A DNA stretch of 43,782 nucleotides, taken from contig JBEPTZ010000024.1 of assembly GCA_041691815.1 (NCBI GenBank), positions 1 through 43,782 on the forward strand. Reading direction: 5' to 3'. Shown here one piece after another: positions 32,674 through 41,185 of this stretch. Every line of letters begins with the position of its first letter. The first letter of the stretch is position 1. The notes under the pieces are model-generated. The model had not been told where the DNA came from and ran no database searches. It saw only the letters and a program-made list of their open reading frames with translations. Source of the stretch: 70-18 sp041691815 (GTDB lineage Bacteria; Pseudomonadota; Alphaproteobacteria; Acetobacterales; Acetobacteraceae). A program made the position numbers and the translations under genes.

Positions 32674-33469
32674 GCGGTTTGCTATTTCCCTGGTCTTGCG
32701 CCCTGCTGCGCTACGGAAGCACCATTCCGAACTTCAGGCCACACTACACATCTAAAACGCGCATTATTGGTACCTGTTCTTGACCAGACCCGCAATCACG
32801 AATTGGTGTCTGCGTTACGTTGCTGCGGGGCACGGGCGGTGCCGGGCAGGGCGGCGGCGGCGATCGGGCAGGCCTTTCATGCGACTCCGGCGGCGATCGG
32901 CGGCATGCCGCCGCCGCAGAAGGAGCACATGGAGGTGGCAGCCACCTTGATCCAGCGCAACTTTCTGCTGTCGCAGCAGCATGCCGCCGGCGTCAAGGAA
33001 CCGCTCGAGCAGCCTGCGGGCGGCTTGGCGCGTAATGGCCGAAGGCGGAATCACCCGAAGGTCCGAACCGCGCAACAAAACAACGAGCCGGACGGTGGTC
33101 CCCTGGCCGATCAGACGGCATCGCCCACCAGCGCGCCGGTCTACAGGTCGGAGAGGAGCAGGGCAGGGTGCCTGTCAGCCAACAACGTGATGATCACCCG
33201 GCTGCTCCGAGAAACTCTCGCGGGTGCGGCAGGCCACGACCGGACTGGATCGGCAGCCGCAATGGCAGAGCGCGGAGCATGGAAAGGCATCCCGCAGGTG
33301 ATGGAACCAAGGGGTCGACGCCGCAGGATGGCAAAGCGGGCAGGCGCAGCATTGCGCGAATCGATCCCGAACAAGCCACACGTCAGTCGCAGAAGGTATA
33401 TTATGGAAAGTTTTTAGGTCAGGAAATTTCCCGATCCGGGCACTCAGCGGCGATAGTTATGCCGCATAC
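32674..33469. other. Gene-poor region upstream of ccoN, with possible decayed coding traces
   Basis: About 800 bases lie between the ccoN start and the DUF1003 gene stop. Several frames of 60-90 codons exist on both strands; none has a good ribosome site or a family I recognise. On the minus strand, 32815-33140 reads as protein-like sequence (RVIPPSAITRQAARRLLERFLDAGG) broken by a stop and frame changes, which could be a pseudogene remnant. AT-rich patches at about 32740-32790 and 33390-33440 stand out. The ccoN promoter must lie in the first part. Confidence 0.4.
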
Positions 33470-34087
33470 CTATTCGACCACCCCATCCGCGCCCTTCTGC
33501 TGCGCCACCAGCGACGTCAACAACTCGATCTGGCTCTGCTGGCTGGCCAACAACTGCTCGATCTGCCGGCTGCGCAGGTCGTCCATCTTTTCGTGCAGCC
33601 GCATGATCTCCAGTTCGGCCTTGAGGTTCACCTCGTAATCGTGCCCGGCCGCCAACCGGTCGCGCACCGCCTGGCGGTTCTGCGACATCATGATCACCGG
33701 CGCCTGGATCGCCGCCAGCATCGACAGCACCAGGTTGAGGAAAATATACGGATAGGCGTCGAACTGATCGCCCCAGCGGATCAGAACCGCCGAGTTCAGC
33801 ACGACCCAGGCGACCAATGCCACGCCGAAGCCGATAATGAAGGTCCACGAGCCGCCGAACGCCGCCACCCGATCGGCGATCCGCTCGCCGAATGTCGCGG
33901 TGCTGGCCAGTTCACGATTGACGTCGCTCGATACCCTGAGCCGACGCGCCATCTTCTCGATCACCCGGCGGTCGCGGACCGGCAGATCCTCGAACTTCAT
34001 CGCCAGCAGTTGCTGCGCCAGCGCCTGCATCTCCTCGGCGCTCTCGGCGACACCCTTGCTGCGCCGGATGTTGCGCGGTCCGCTCAT
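33470..34087 (-). CDS. DUF1003 domain membrane protein
   Basis: This 205-aa protein has two central helices (about 80-100 and 115-135) with the DUF1003 hallmark FGGSWTFIIGFGVALVAWVVLNS then YPYIFLNLVLSMLAAIQAPVIMMSQNRQAVRDR. A coiled-coil C-terminal part (VNLKAELEIMRLHEKMDDLRSRQIEQLLASQQSQIELL) follows. The function of the family is unknown. It starts in the stop codon of the MBL hydrolase gene (ATGA) and is the last gene of the minus-strand housekeeping run. Confidence 0.88.
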   Translation of the reverse strand: MSGPRNIRRSKGVAESAEEMQALAQQLLAMKFEDLPVRDRRVIEKMARRLRVSSDVNRELASTATFGERIADRVAAFGGSWTFIIGFGVALVAWVVLNSAVLIRWGDQFDAYPYIFLNLVLSMLAAIQAPVIMMSQNRQAVRDRLAAGHDYEVNLKAELEIMRLHEKMDDLRSRQIEQLLASQQSQIELLTSLVAQQKGADGVVE

Positions 34088-34872
34088 TCCGCCATCTCCA
34101 ACACTTGCCCGTCGTAGCCGGCCTCGACACCGTCCGGCAGATTATCGCGCATCCAGGCCCAGTCCATATCGGTGCCCATATGGGTCAGCACGGTGCGTCG
34201 CGGCCGCAACCGCGCGACCCAGCCCAGCACCTTGTCGAGCGGCGCATGGGTCTGGTGCGGCGGTCGCTGAAAGCATCCGACCACCCAGGTCTGCACCCCG
34301 GCCAACGCCGTGAACGCCGCCTCGTCGAGCTCGAACACATCCGTCGAATAGCCGAACGCTCCGATCCTGAGGCCAAGCGTCTTGGTAAAGCCGTGATCCT
34401 GCTCGAAAATACGCACATCGCCACACGCCGTCGCCACGGTATCGCCGGGCTCAACGACACGCGGCACCAGCACCGGCCGGTAGAACCCCGGCGGTCGCCA
34501 CGGCCGGAACGCATAGGGAAACCGCGTCGCCAGCTCTTCCAGCGTGGCCGCCGTCGCAAAACTGTCCAACGGCCGGTCGGCGATGCGGTTCAGGAGCCGC
34601 ACATCGTCGAGCCCGGTGATATGGTCGGCATGCGCGTGGGTGTAAAAAACCGCGTCGATCCGCTTGATCGCGCAGGAAATCAGCTGCTGGCGCAACTCCG
34701 GCCCGGTATCCACCAGCAGCGCGCCCCCTGCCCGCTCCACCACGATGCTGCTGCGGTTGCGGCGGTTGCGCGGTTCGGCCGGATCGCACACCCCCCAGTC
34801 GCCCCGCCCATCCGCGCCGCCGATCATCGGCACCCCGGCCGAGGCGCCGGTGCCGAGCAGCGTCACCCGCAT
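34084..34872 (-). CDS. MBL-fold metallo-hydrolase, PhnP-like
   Basis: This 262-aa hydrolase opens RVTLLGTGASAGVPMIGG and has NRRNRSSIVVE, the metal motif YTHAHADHITGLDD (HAHADH at 79-84) and a later LTHMGTDMDW. This matches the PhnP/lipoate-associated cyclic phosphodiesterase-like branch that commonly follows tatD in alphaproteobacteria. The substrate is not known. The start overlaps the tatD stop (TGATG) and the stop overlaps the DUF1003 gene. Confidence 0.88.
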   Translation of the reverse strand: MRVTLLGTGASAGVPMIGGADGRGDWGVCDPAEPRNRRNRSSIVVERAGGALLVDTGPELRQQLISCAIKRIDAVFYTHAHADHITGLDDVRLLNRIADRPLDSFATAATLEELATRFPYAFRPWRPPGFYRPVLVPRVVEPGDTVATACGDVRIFEQDHGFTKTLGLRIGAFGYSTDVFELDEAAFTALAGVQTWVVGCFQRPPHQTHAPLDKVLGWVARLRPRRTVLTHMGTDMDWAWMRDNLPDGVEAGYDGQVLEMAE

Positions 34873-35645
34873 CAGGCTGCCTTGCGGAACAGCCGGCGGA
34901 AATTGGCGGTGGTCAATTCCGCCATCGCCTCAGCGCCCATGTCATGCACTTCGGCCAGCACCGCCGCGGTCTTCGCGACGTAGCCGGGTTCGTTGCGCTT
35001 GCCGCGAAACGGCACCGGCGCCAGATACGGCGAATCGGTTTCCACCAGCATCCGATCCGTTGGAACGTCGCGCGCGATGTCCCTGAGTTCATGCGATTTA
35101 GGAAAGGTCAGAATGCCCGAGAAGCTGACATAGCCGCCCATCGCCAGCGCCGCCTCGGCCAAGCCGCGCCCTGACGAGAAGCAGTGCAGCAGAAACGCGA
35201 ATTCTCCGCCCTCCGCACGTTCCTCGGCCAGGATCGCGACGATATCGGCATCGGCGTCCCGCGCATGGATCGCCAGCGGCAGGCCGGCCAGCCGGGCGGC
35301 GCGGATATGGGCGCGGAAGCTGGCCTGCTGCAGCTCGCGCGGCGCCTTGTCGTAGAAATAGTCCAGCCCGGACTCGCCGATACCGATCACCTTGGGATAC
35401 GCGGCTTCGGCGGCGATCGCCTCCGGCGTCGGCACCGGGAGTTCGGCCGCGTTGTGCGGATGTACGCCGACCGTGCACCAGATATTCGTATGCCCCGCCG
35501 CAATGCCGCGCACCACATCGGACTCGGTCAACCGCGTGCCGATGGTGACCATCTCGCCGACCCCGGCTTCGGCGGCGCGCGCCAATATACCGTCCAGTTC
35601 GGCGCTGGTGAAATAGTCCAGATGGCAGTGAGAATCTATCAACAT
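34872..35645 (-). CDS. tatD: TatD family metal-dependent deoxyribonuclease
   Basis: This 257-aa TIM-barrel hydrolase opens MLIDSHCHLDYF, with the HxH metal pair at His6 and His8. It continues with VTIGTRLTES, CTVGVHPHNA, IGIGESGLDYFYDKAPRELQQASFRAHIRAA, LLHCFSSG and LVETDSPYLAPVPFRGKRNEP. TatD enzymes are 3'-5' DNA exonucleases. The start at 35645 is chosen because it matches the family N-terminus; an in-frame ATG at 35666 would overlap metG. It sits between metG and the PhnP-like gene, a conserved order in this class. Confidence 0.92.
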   Translation of the reverse strand: MLIDSHCHLDYFTSAELDGILARAAEAGVGEMVTIGTRLTESDVVRGIAAGHTNIWCTVGVHPHNAAELPVPTPEAIAAEAAYPKVIGIGESGLDYFYDKAPRELQQASFRAHIRAARLAGLPLAIHARDADADIVAILAEERAEGGEFAFLLHCFSSGRGLAEAALAMGGYVSFSGILTFPKSHELRDIARDVPTDRMLVETDSPYLAPVPFRGKRNEPGYVAKTAAVLAEVHDMGAEAMAELTTANFRRLFRKAA

Positions 35646-35652
35646 CAGCCGA

Positions 35653-37203
35653 TTACACCGCTTCATCGATAAACCGAGGGAACACTCCCTGCGGTGCCGG
35701 CAGCACCGTTCCGTCCGGCAGCGGGTTGGCCAGTGCCGCCAGGTTACGCGCGTCCGCCGGCACCCCCAACTGGTCCAGCATCTTCGCCATGCTGGCGGGC
35801 ATGAACGGTTGCAACACGGTGGCCACCCGGCGCAGCAGATCGGCCAGCACCCGCAGCACGCTGCCCATCCGCAGCAGATCGGTCTTTTTCAGCGCCCACG
35901 GCGCCTCATGGTCGATATAGGCGTTGCCGGCGCGGATCACCCGCCACACCTCCTCTAGCGCATCGCCGAACGCCTGGCGATCGAGATGGCCGCGCAACAG
36001 CCCCGGCAACGCCTCGCTGGCGGCGAGGATGGTGGCATCCTCCTCGGTCGCAGCACCGCGCGGCGGCAGGCGGCCCTCGCAGTTGCGGGCGATCAGGCTG
36101 AGGCTGCGTTGTGCCAGATTGCCGAGGTCGTTGGCCAACTCGACGTTCATCCGGCTGATCAGCGCCCGCCGGCTGAAATCGCCGTCATTGCCGAACGGCA
36201 CTTCGCGCAGCAGGAAGTAACGCACTGCATCGAGGCCGTATTTTTCCACCATTTCAGCGGGTTTGATCACGTTGCCGAGCGACTTGCTCATCTTCTCGCC
36301 CTCGATCAGCCACCATCCATGCGCGAACACCCGCTTCGGCGGCGGCAGTTCGGCGGCCAGCAGGAAGGCCGGCCAGAACACCGCATGGAAGCGCAGGATA
36401 TCCTTCCCGACCATGTGCAGATCGGCCGGCCAGAACCGCCATTTTTCAGCATTTTCATCGGGAAAGCCGGCAGCCGTCATGTAATTGGTGAGCGCGTCCA
36501 GCCACACGTACATCACATGCGCATCGTCGCCGGGCACCTGGATTCCCCAGGAGAAACTGGTGCGACTGATCGACAGATCCTTCAATCCGCCCTTGACGAA
36601 GCCCAGCACCTCGTTGCGCCTTGTGTTCGGGGCGATGAAATCCGGATGCTCGTCGTAGAATCGCAGCAGCCGGTCCTGCCAGGCAGACAGTCGGAAGAAA
36701 TAGCTGGGCTCCACCACCCACTCCACCGGCGCCCCGGTTGGCGCCAGTTTTTCCCCGTTTGGACCGGTTTTCAACTCGGATTCGTCGTAAAAAGCCTCAT
36801 CCCGGACCGCGTACCAGCCCTCATAGCCGCCCAGATAGATCTCGCCGCGCGCCTCCAGCCGCCGCCACAACTCCTGGCAGGCGGCAACATGCCGCGCCTC
36901 GGTGGTGCGGATGAAATCGTCGTTGCTGATGCCCATTGCCGCGGTCATCTCGCGGAAATGCACGCTGACCCGGTCGGTGAATTCCTGCGGCGCGATACCG
37001 GCATCGGCGGCCGCCTTCTCCACCTTCTGGCCGTGCTCGTCGGTGCCGGTCAGGAACATCACCTCGAACCCGTCCAGCCGCTTCCAGCGCGCCATCACGT
37101 CGCAGGCGATCGTGGTGTAGGCGTGGCCGATATGCGGCTGGTCGTTCACGTAGTAGATCGGTGTGGTGATGTAATAGGTCGGTTTCATTGGAGATTCAGT
37201 CAT
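35653..37203 (-). CDS. metG: Methionyl-tRNA synthetase
   Basis: This 516-aa class-I synthetase has HIGH as PHIGHAYTT (24-27), the KMSKS loop as GEKMSKSLGN and an alpha-helical anticodon domain. The connective peptide segment YEGWYAVRDEAFYDESEL has no cysteine pairs, so this form lacks the zinc knuckle. It has no C-terminal EMAP-like domain, in line with its length. The start at 37203 overlaps the holB stop by eight bases; an in-frame ATG at 37188 is an alternative start. Confidence 0.95.
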   Translation of the reverse strand: MTESPMKPTYYITTPIYYVNDQPHIGHAYTTIACDVMARWKRLDGFEVMFLTGTDEHGQKVEKAAADAGIAPQEFTDRVSVHFREMTAAMGISNDDFIRTTEARHVAACQELWRRLEARGEIYLGGYEGWYAVRDEAFYDESELKTGPNGEKLAPTGAPVEWVVEPSYFFRLSAWQDRLLRFYDEHPDFIAPNTRRNEVLGFVKGGLKDLSISRTSFSWGIQVPGDDAHVMYVWLDALTNYMTAAGFPDENAEKWRFWPADLHMVGKDILRFHAVFWPAFLLAAELPPPKRVFAHGWWLIEGEKMSKSLGNVIKPAEMVEKYGLDAVRYFLLREVPFGNDGDFSRRALISRMNVELANDLGNLAQRSLSLIARNCEGRLPPRGAATEEDATILAASEALPGLLRGHLDRQAFGDALEEVWRVIRAGNAYIDHEAPWALKKTDLLRMGSVLRVLADLLRRVATVLQPFMPASMAKMLDQLGVPADARNLAALANPLPDGTVLPAPQGVFPRFIDEAV

Positions 37204-38206
37204 CCTGGGACAGCATGAGCAGCCCGGTCACGATGGCCTGGCGCTTGTCGAGATAGGCGCCCTCGGTCTCATCCTGGAGCCGCACTAGCGCGTGCCACAC
37301 CGCGACCCATGCATCAAGGGGGCGGGCGCCAAGCAGGCGAAGCTGGTCCGGGTCGGCCCGGCCGCGCCCGGCGTCGCGCACCGCGGTGGCGACGCCGGCG
37401 GACAGCAATTCCATGAAGGTGGCAAACGGCTCGTCCTCGCGCCCCAGCGCATCTGCCACCGCATGCGCCCGCGCCACGTCGACGCGCGGCAGTTCGGCCA
37501 TCACCTGGTCGACCAGCGCCGCCGCCCCTCCCCCGCTTTCGGCCAGCCGCAACGCCCGACCCGGGGAGCCGTCAGACAGCGCCGCCAGCCGGGCGCGGGT
37601 GGCGGCGTCGGCTTCCGGCAGATAGCTTTCGAGCAGCCCGGCCACGGTCTGCTCCGGCAGCGGCGACAGCGGCAGGCGGCGGCAGCGGCTGCGGATGGTC
37701 GGCAGCAGGCGGCCGGCGGCGCTGCAGGCCAGCAGCAGCATGGCACGCGGCGGCGGCTCCTCCAGCACCTTCAGTAACGCGTTCTCGGCGTTGGAATTCA
37801 AGGTTTCCGCGCCATCCACCACCACCACCCGCCAGCCGCCCTCGGCCGCGGTGCGATGCAGGAAGCCGGCGATCCGGCGGACATCGTCGACCACGATCTC
37901 GCTGCGGATCTTCTTGCGCTTCGGGTCCCACTCCCGCTCGATGGTCAGCAGATCGGCGTGGCTGCCCGTCGCGACGCGGCGGAACACCGGGTGCTCGGCC
38001 GGCAGCGCCAGCGAATTGCCCTCCGGAACGCCGGCAAACAACCGCCGCGCGAAGCGATAGGCCAGCGTCGCCTTGCCGATACCCGGCGGGCCGGTCAGCA
38101 GCCAGGCATGATGCAGCCGCCCGGTGCGCATGCCCTCGACCAGCAGCGCCTCGACCGCCTCATGCCCCTCCAGCCGTGGGTTGGCGCGTGGCGCCGGCGC
38201 GGTCAT
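37196..38206 (-). CDS. holB: DNA polymerase III subunit delta'
   Basis: This 336-aa AAA+ clamp-loader subunit has a Walker A-like TGPPGIGKAT at residues 38-47, then EIVVDDVRRIAGFLHRTAAEGGWRVVVVDGAETLNSNAENALLKVLEEPPPRAMLLL and the sensor segment LLPTIRSRCRRL. The zinc cysteines found in some HolB proteins are absent. It lies between tmk and metG in a well-known alphaproteobacterial order, and its start overlaps the tmk stop (ATGA). Confidence 0.93.
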   Translation of the reverse strand: MTAPAPRANPRLEGHEAVEALLVEGMRTGRLHHAWLLTGPPGIGKATLAYRFARRLFAGVPEGNSLALPAEHPVFRRVATGSHADLLTIEREWDPKRKKIRSEIVVDDVRRIAGFLHRTAAEGGWRVVVVDGAETLNSNAENALLKVLEEPPPRAMLLLACSAAGRLLPTIRSRCRRLPLSPLPEQTVAGLLESYLPEADAATRARLAALSDGSPGRALRLAESGGGAAALVDQVMAELPRVDVARAHAVADALGREDEPFATFMELLSAGVATAVRDAGRGRADPDQLRLLGARPLDAWVAVWHALVRLQDETEGAYLDKRQAIVTGLLMLSQDD

Positions 38207-38820
38207 AGCGGCCCGAAGCGGTCGCTCACCGCCTGCCAGATCGCCGCCGCCACGCCATCCTCGTCGGACTCGGCATCGATCAGCACGCAGCGTTGCGGGT
38301 CGCCTGCGGCAATGGCGCGGAAGCCGTCGCGGATGCGGCCGAAGAACGCATCGCCGAGGCTCTCATAGCGGTCCGCCGTGGCGCCGCGACTGCGCAGCCG
38401 GGCCAGCGAGGTCGGCACGCCGACATCCAGCACCAGCGTCAGATCGGGTTGCAGCCCCAGCAGTCCGGTCAGCGTGGCAATCGTCGCCCGGTCGGCACCC
38501 TGGCCGTAGCCCTGATAGGCCATGGTGGAATCGGCGAAGCGGTCGCACACCACCCACATCCCGGCCGCCAGCGCCGGACGGATCGCCCGCTCGACATGCT
38601 CGGCCCGGGCGGCAAAATGCAGTAGCGTCTCGGCTGGCGGCGACCAGGCGATCTTGCCGCCCAACAGCAGGCCGCGCAGCACCTCGGCGCCCGGCGCGCC
38701 GCCGGGTTCGCGGGTGCGCAGCACCGGACGGCCGGTGGCCGCCAGGGCATCAGCCAGGCGGTTCGCCTGGGTGGATTTGCCGGCCCCTTCGCCGCCTTCC
38801 AGGGTGATGAACGGGGTCAT
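38203..38820 (-). CDS. tmk: Thymidylate kinase
   Basis: This 205-aa kinase makes dTDP from dTMP. The P-loop is FITLEGGEGAGKSTQANRL (GGEGAGKST at 9-17). The RTREPGGAPGAEVLR and CDRFADSTMAYQGYGQG segments bind dTMP, and the lid carries SLARLRSRGATADRYES. The start at 38820 matches the family start. The frame stays open 44 codons further upstream, but that extension is read from the dispersed repeat and should not be annotated. No ribosome site is evident before 38820. Confidence 0.94.
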   Translation of the reverse strand: MTPFITLEGGEGAGKSTQANRLADALAATGRPVLRTREPGGAPGAEVLRGLLLGGKIAWSPPAETLLHFAARAEHVERAIRPALAAGMWVVCDRFADSTMAYQGYGQGADRATIATLTGLLGLQPDLTLVLDVGVPTSLARLRSRGATADRYESLGDAFFGRIRDGFRAIAAGDPQRCVLIDAESDEDGVAAAIWQAVSDRFGPL

Positions 38821-38837
38821 AACCAGGCAAGCAAGGT

Positions 38838-38959
38838 GTTCTTTTTTGAAAAAAAGAACCAAAAAACTTTTATCCGCCTTGCAACAGCGGAGGGGCGGAG
38901 ACTCCGTACACTCCAATGGATGAAGTTTTTTTGTTTCTTTGTTTTCAAACAAAGAAAAC
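38838..38959 (+). repeat. Dispersed composite palindromic repeat, copy 3
   Basis: The left hairpin is GTTCTTTTTT (38838-38847) facing AAAAAAGAAC (38850-38859). The right hairpin is TTTCTTTGTTT (38934-38944) facing AAACAAAGAAA (38947-38957). The right stem differs from copies 1 and 2 (CTTCTTTTTGT/ACAAAAAGAAG), but both arms have changed together, so pairing is kept. The centre holds GGCGGAGACTCCG. It fills nearly all of the 151 bases between the 3' end of the carboxypeptidase gene and tmk, both on the minus strand. Confidence 0.85.
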
Positions 38960-38971
38960 TTGTCTGCCCCT

Positions 38972-40210
38972 TCACCGCTTCGTCACGTAATGTTCCAGCA
39001 CCGCCACCGCGCGCCCGGCCAGCCCCATGCGCGGCACGTCGGCGCCGGCCAGCAGCGGCACGTCCAGTTGCGGCACGCCGGGGCCGGAGACCGCCAGCCG
39101 CCCCAGTGACGTGCCGCGCACCACCGGCGCCTTGATCGGGCTGTCATAGGCCACTTCCACGCGGGCCTTGTCGCGCCAGCCGCGCGGCATGGTCACCACC
39201 ACGTCCCGCCCGCCGACCAGCGGCACGGTCGGGTTGGTGCCCAGCCAGACCGGCGCGTTCTCCACCGTGTCGCCGGCCAGGAACAGCGTCACATCCTCGA
39301 ACTCGCGGAACCCCCATTCCAGCAGCCGCTCGCCCTCCTCGGCGCGCTGGCGCATCGTGCTCATGCCGTTCAGCACCATCACGATCCGCCGGCCGTTGCG
39401 CTCGGCGCTGCCCACCAGGCCATAACCGCCGGCATCGGTATGGCCGGTCTTCATGCCGTCGGCGGTGCCCTTCTGCACCAGTGGATTGCGGTTTTGTTGC
39501 TCTATATTATTGTATTTGAAGGTTTTTTCCGAGTCGTATTTGTAGTATTTGGGGAAATCGCGGACCAGCCGGCTGGCCACGGTGGCGATGTCGCGCACGC
39601 TCATCACGTGGCCGGCGTCGGGCCAGCCGGTGCAGTTGACGAAATGCGAGTGCTTCAGGCCGAGGACCGTGGCCTCCTTGTTCATCAGGTCGACGAACTG
39701 GCCCTCGGAGCCGGCGATCCCTTCGGCCAGCACGATGCAAGCATCATTGCCGGAATCGACGATCATGCCGCGGATCAGGTCCTCCACCTTCACCATGGTA
39801 TCCACCCGAACGAACATCTTCGAGCCGCCCATCCGCCAGGCCTTCTCGCTGACCGGCAGCTCCTGGTCCAGCTTCAGCCGCCCGGCCTTCAGCCGGCCAT
39901 AGACGATATAGGCGGTCATCAGCTTGGTCATCGAGGACGGCGTCATCGCCACGTCGGCGTCCTTGTCGAGCAGGGTGGCGCCGGTGTTGTAATCCAGAAT
40001 GACGGCGTAGCGGGCGACGGTGTCCATCGGGCCGATCGGGGTCTGCGCCGGCGGACCGTTTTCGACCGGCGCGGCGGCCGGCTTGGCCGGGTGGCGCGCC
40101 GGTGCCGGATGCGGGGCAGCGCGCGGGGCGGCGCGCGCGGTCAGCACCCCGGGAACCATCGACGCCGGAAGTGTGGCGGCGGTCAGCAGCAGCGCGCGGC
40201 GGTTCAGCAT
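38972..40210 (-). CDS. D-alanyl-D-alanine carboxypeptidase (penicillin-binding protein 5/6 family)
   Basis: This 412-aa S11 peptidase trims the terminal D-alanine of murein pentapeptides. It has an N-terminal signal (MLNRRALLLTAATLPASMVPGVLTARAAP), an Ala/Pro-rich spacer to about residue 60, then SxxK in TPSSMTKLM (Ser93, Lys96), SxN in VDSGNDA (153-155) and KTG in GMKTGH (254-256). A PBP5-type C-terminal beta domain follows, without a clear amphipathic tail anchor. The rlpA gene lies 78 bases upstream and a repeat copy lies at its 3' end. The codons for residues 221-242 form a notably AT-rich patch, explained by Tyr, Lys and Asn content. Confidence 0.93.
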   Translation of the reverse strand: MLNRRALLLTAATLPASMVPGVLTARAAPRAAPHPAPARHPAKPAAAPVENGPPAQTPIGPMDTVARYAVILDYNTGATLLDKDADVAMTPSSMTKLMTAYIVYGRLKAGRLKLDQELPVSEKAWRMGGSKMFVRVDTMVKVEDLIRGMIVDSGNDACIVLAEGIAGSEGQFVDLMNKEATVLGLKHSHFVNCTGWPDAGHVMSVRDIATVASRLVRDFPKYYKYDSEKTFKYNNIEQQNRNPLVQKGTADGMKTGHTDAGGYGLVGSAERNGRRIVMVLNGMSTMRQRAEEGERLLEWGFREFEDVTLFLAGDTVENAPVWLGTNPTVPLVGGRDVVVTMPRGWRDKARVEVAYDSPIKAPVVRGTSLGRLAVSGPGVPQLDVPLLAGADVPRMGLAGRAVAVLEHYVTKR

Positions 40211-40253
40211 CAGGCACTCCTCTCCACGTCTGGTCTCCTCAACGCCGGCCGGG

Positions 40254-40300
40254 CCGGCTAGTCGACCACCCGGTATTCCACCACCCGGCTATTCCACCAC
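40254..40300. repeat. Three-unit imperfect tandem repeat at the 3' end of rlpA
   Basis: Units at 40254-40269, 40270-40284 and 40285-40300 are 16, 15 and 16 bases long, each beginning CCGG and ending CCAC on the plus strand. The rlpA stop codon (40289-40291) lies in the unit nearest the gene. In the 15-base unit the equivalent codons would continue the frame as GAA TAC CGG GTG GTC. Confidence 0.75.
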
Positions 40301-41185
40301 GATGCGCGCGCCGGCGGCGCCTGCCTGCAACGCCCGGTGCAGCGCCGCCTCGGCCTGCGGCAGCGTGGTGAACGGGCCGAGCCGCACCATATAGGCCTCG
40401 TCGCGCGGCGCATAATAACTCGTGGTAACCCGTGGGCCGAGCCGCACGAAGCGGCCGGCCATCACCGCCGCGGCCTGGGCATTGCCGAAATCGGCCAGAT
40501 CGACGGCCAGCACGCCGGGGTTCGCCACGCCCTGGCTGATCACTTCCGGCATCCGCCGCGGTACCTGCACCGGGGCGGCGGCCATCGACGCCACCATATG
40601 CGGGCCGACGGCGGCGCTGCGCCCGGCCATGCTGGCCGCCCCTGGCGGCGCTGCCAGCGCCTGCGCCTGCACGCTGCCGGTCTGCGCGGTGGCCACCTTG
40701 AGCGGTGGCGGCGCCGCACCCGGCAGATCGGCCAGCACGGCGCGGCTTTCCTCGGCCAGCAGTTGGACGCGGACCCGGAACGCCGCCGGGTTGGCGGCGG
40801 CCAGCAATTGCGCGGTGCGGCGGGTCACCTCCACCAGCCGAGCCGGATCGGCCGGGCCACGATCGTTGATCCGCACCACCACGCTGCGGCCGTTTTCCAG
40901 ATTGGTGATCCGGGCGATCGCCGGCAGTTGCAGGGTGCGGTCGCCGGCGGCAAGCGCGGTCTGGTCGAACGCCTCGCCATCGGCGGTGAGCCCGCGCCCA
41001 CGGGTGGCGACGGTGGCAATGCCGGTCTCGTCATGGTCAAACGATTCGCGCGGATAGCGCCAGACGCCGCCGGTCTGGTACGGCGCGCCGAGTTGGTAAT
41101 GCAGGCCGGCTGAGGGTGTGCGCTGGAACAGCCCGCAGTTCGACAGCGCCAGCAGCGACGCCAGCAGCAGCGCCGGCCGGATCAT
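40289..41185 (-). CDS. rlpA: Septal ring lytic transglycosylase RlpA-like lipoprotein with SPOR domain
   Basis: This 298-aa protein begins with a lipoprotein-type signal, MIRPALLLASLLALSNCGLF, with lipobox Cys17. A double-psi beta-barrel follows (GIATVATRGRGLTADGEAFDQTALAAGDRTLQLPAIARITNLENGRSVVVRINDRGP). After an Ala-rich linker comes a C-terminal SPOR-like domain (about 225-298) that binds denuded glycan strands. RlpA cleaves glycans lacking stem peptides. The start overlaps the mltB-like stop (ATGA). The C-terminus ends in a small tandem repeat, which may have created the present stop. Confidence 0.9.
   Translation of the reverse strand: MIRPALLLASLLALSNCGLFQRTPSAGLHYQLGAPYQTGGVWRYPRESFDHDETGIATVATRGRGLTADGEAFDQTALAAGDRTLQLPAIARITNLENGRSVVVRINDRGPADPARLVEVTRRTAQLLAAANPAAFRVRVQLLAEESRAVLADLPGAAPPPLKVATAQTGSVQAQALAAPPGAASMAGRSAAVGPHMVASMAAAPVQVPRRMPEVISQGVANPGVLAVDLADFGNAQAAAVMAGRFVRLGPRVTTSYYAPRDEAYMVRLGPFTTLPQAEAALHRALQAGAAGARIVVE

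Noticed and set aside
32772..32787. TTG-N10-CAA as an FNR/FixK box before ccoN
   Set aside because: The FixK/FNR consensus has eight bases between TTG and CAA; here there are ten and the flanking bases do not match.
31684..33417. A 577-codon plus-strand frame covering ccoN antisense and the gap upstream of it
   Set aside because: Its first two thirds mirror ccoN. The rest has no family resemblance, so a gene spanning both is not credible.
38821..38952. An N-terminal extension of thymidylate kinase by 44 residues
   Set aside because: The extra frame is entirely within the dispersed repeat, and the kinase family starts at the ATG at 38820.
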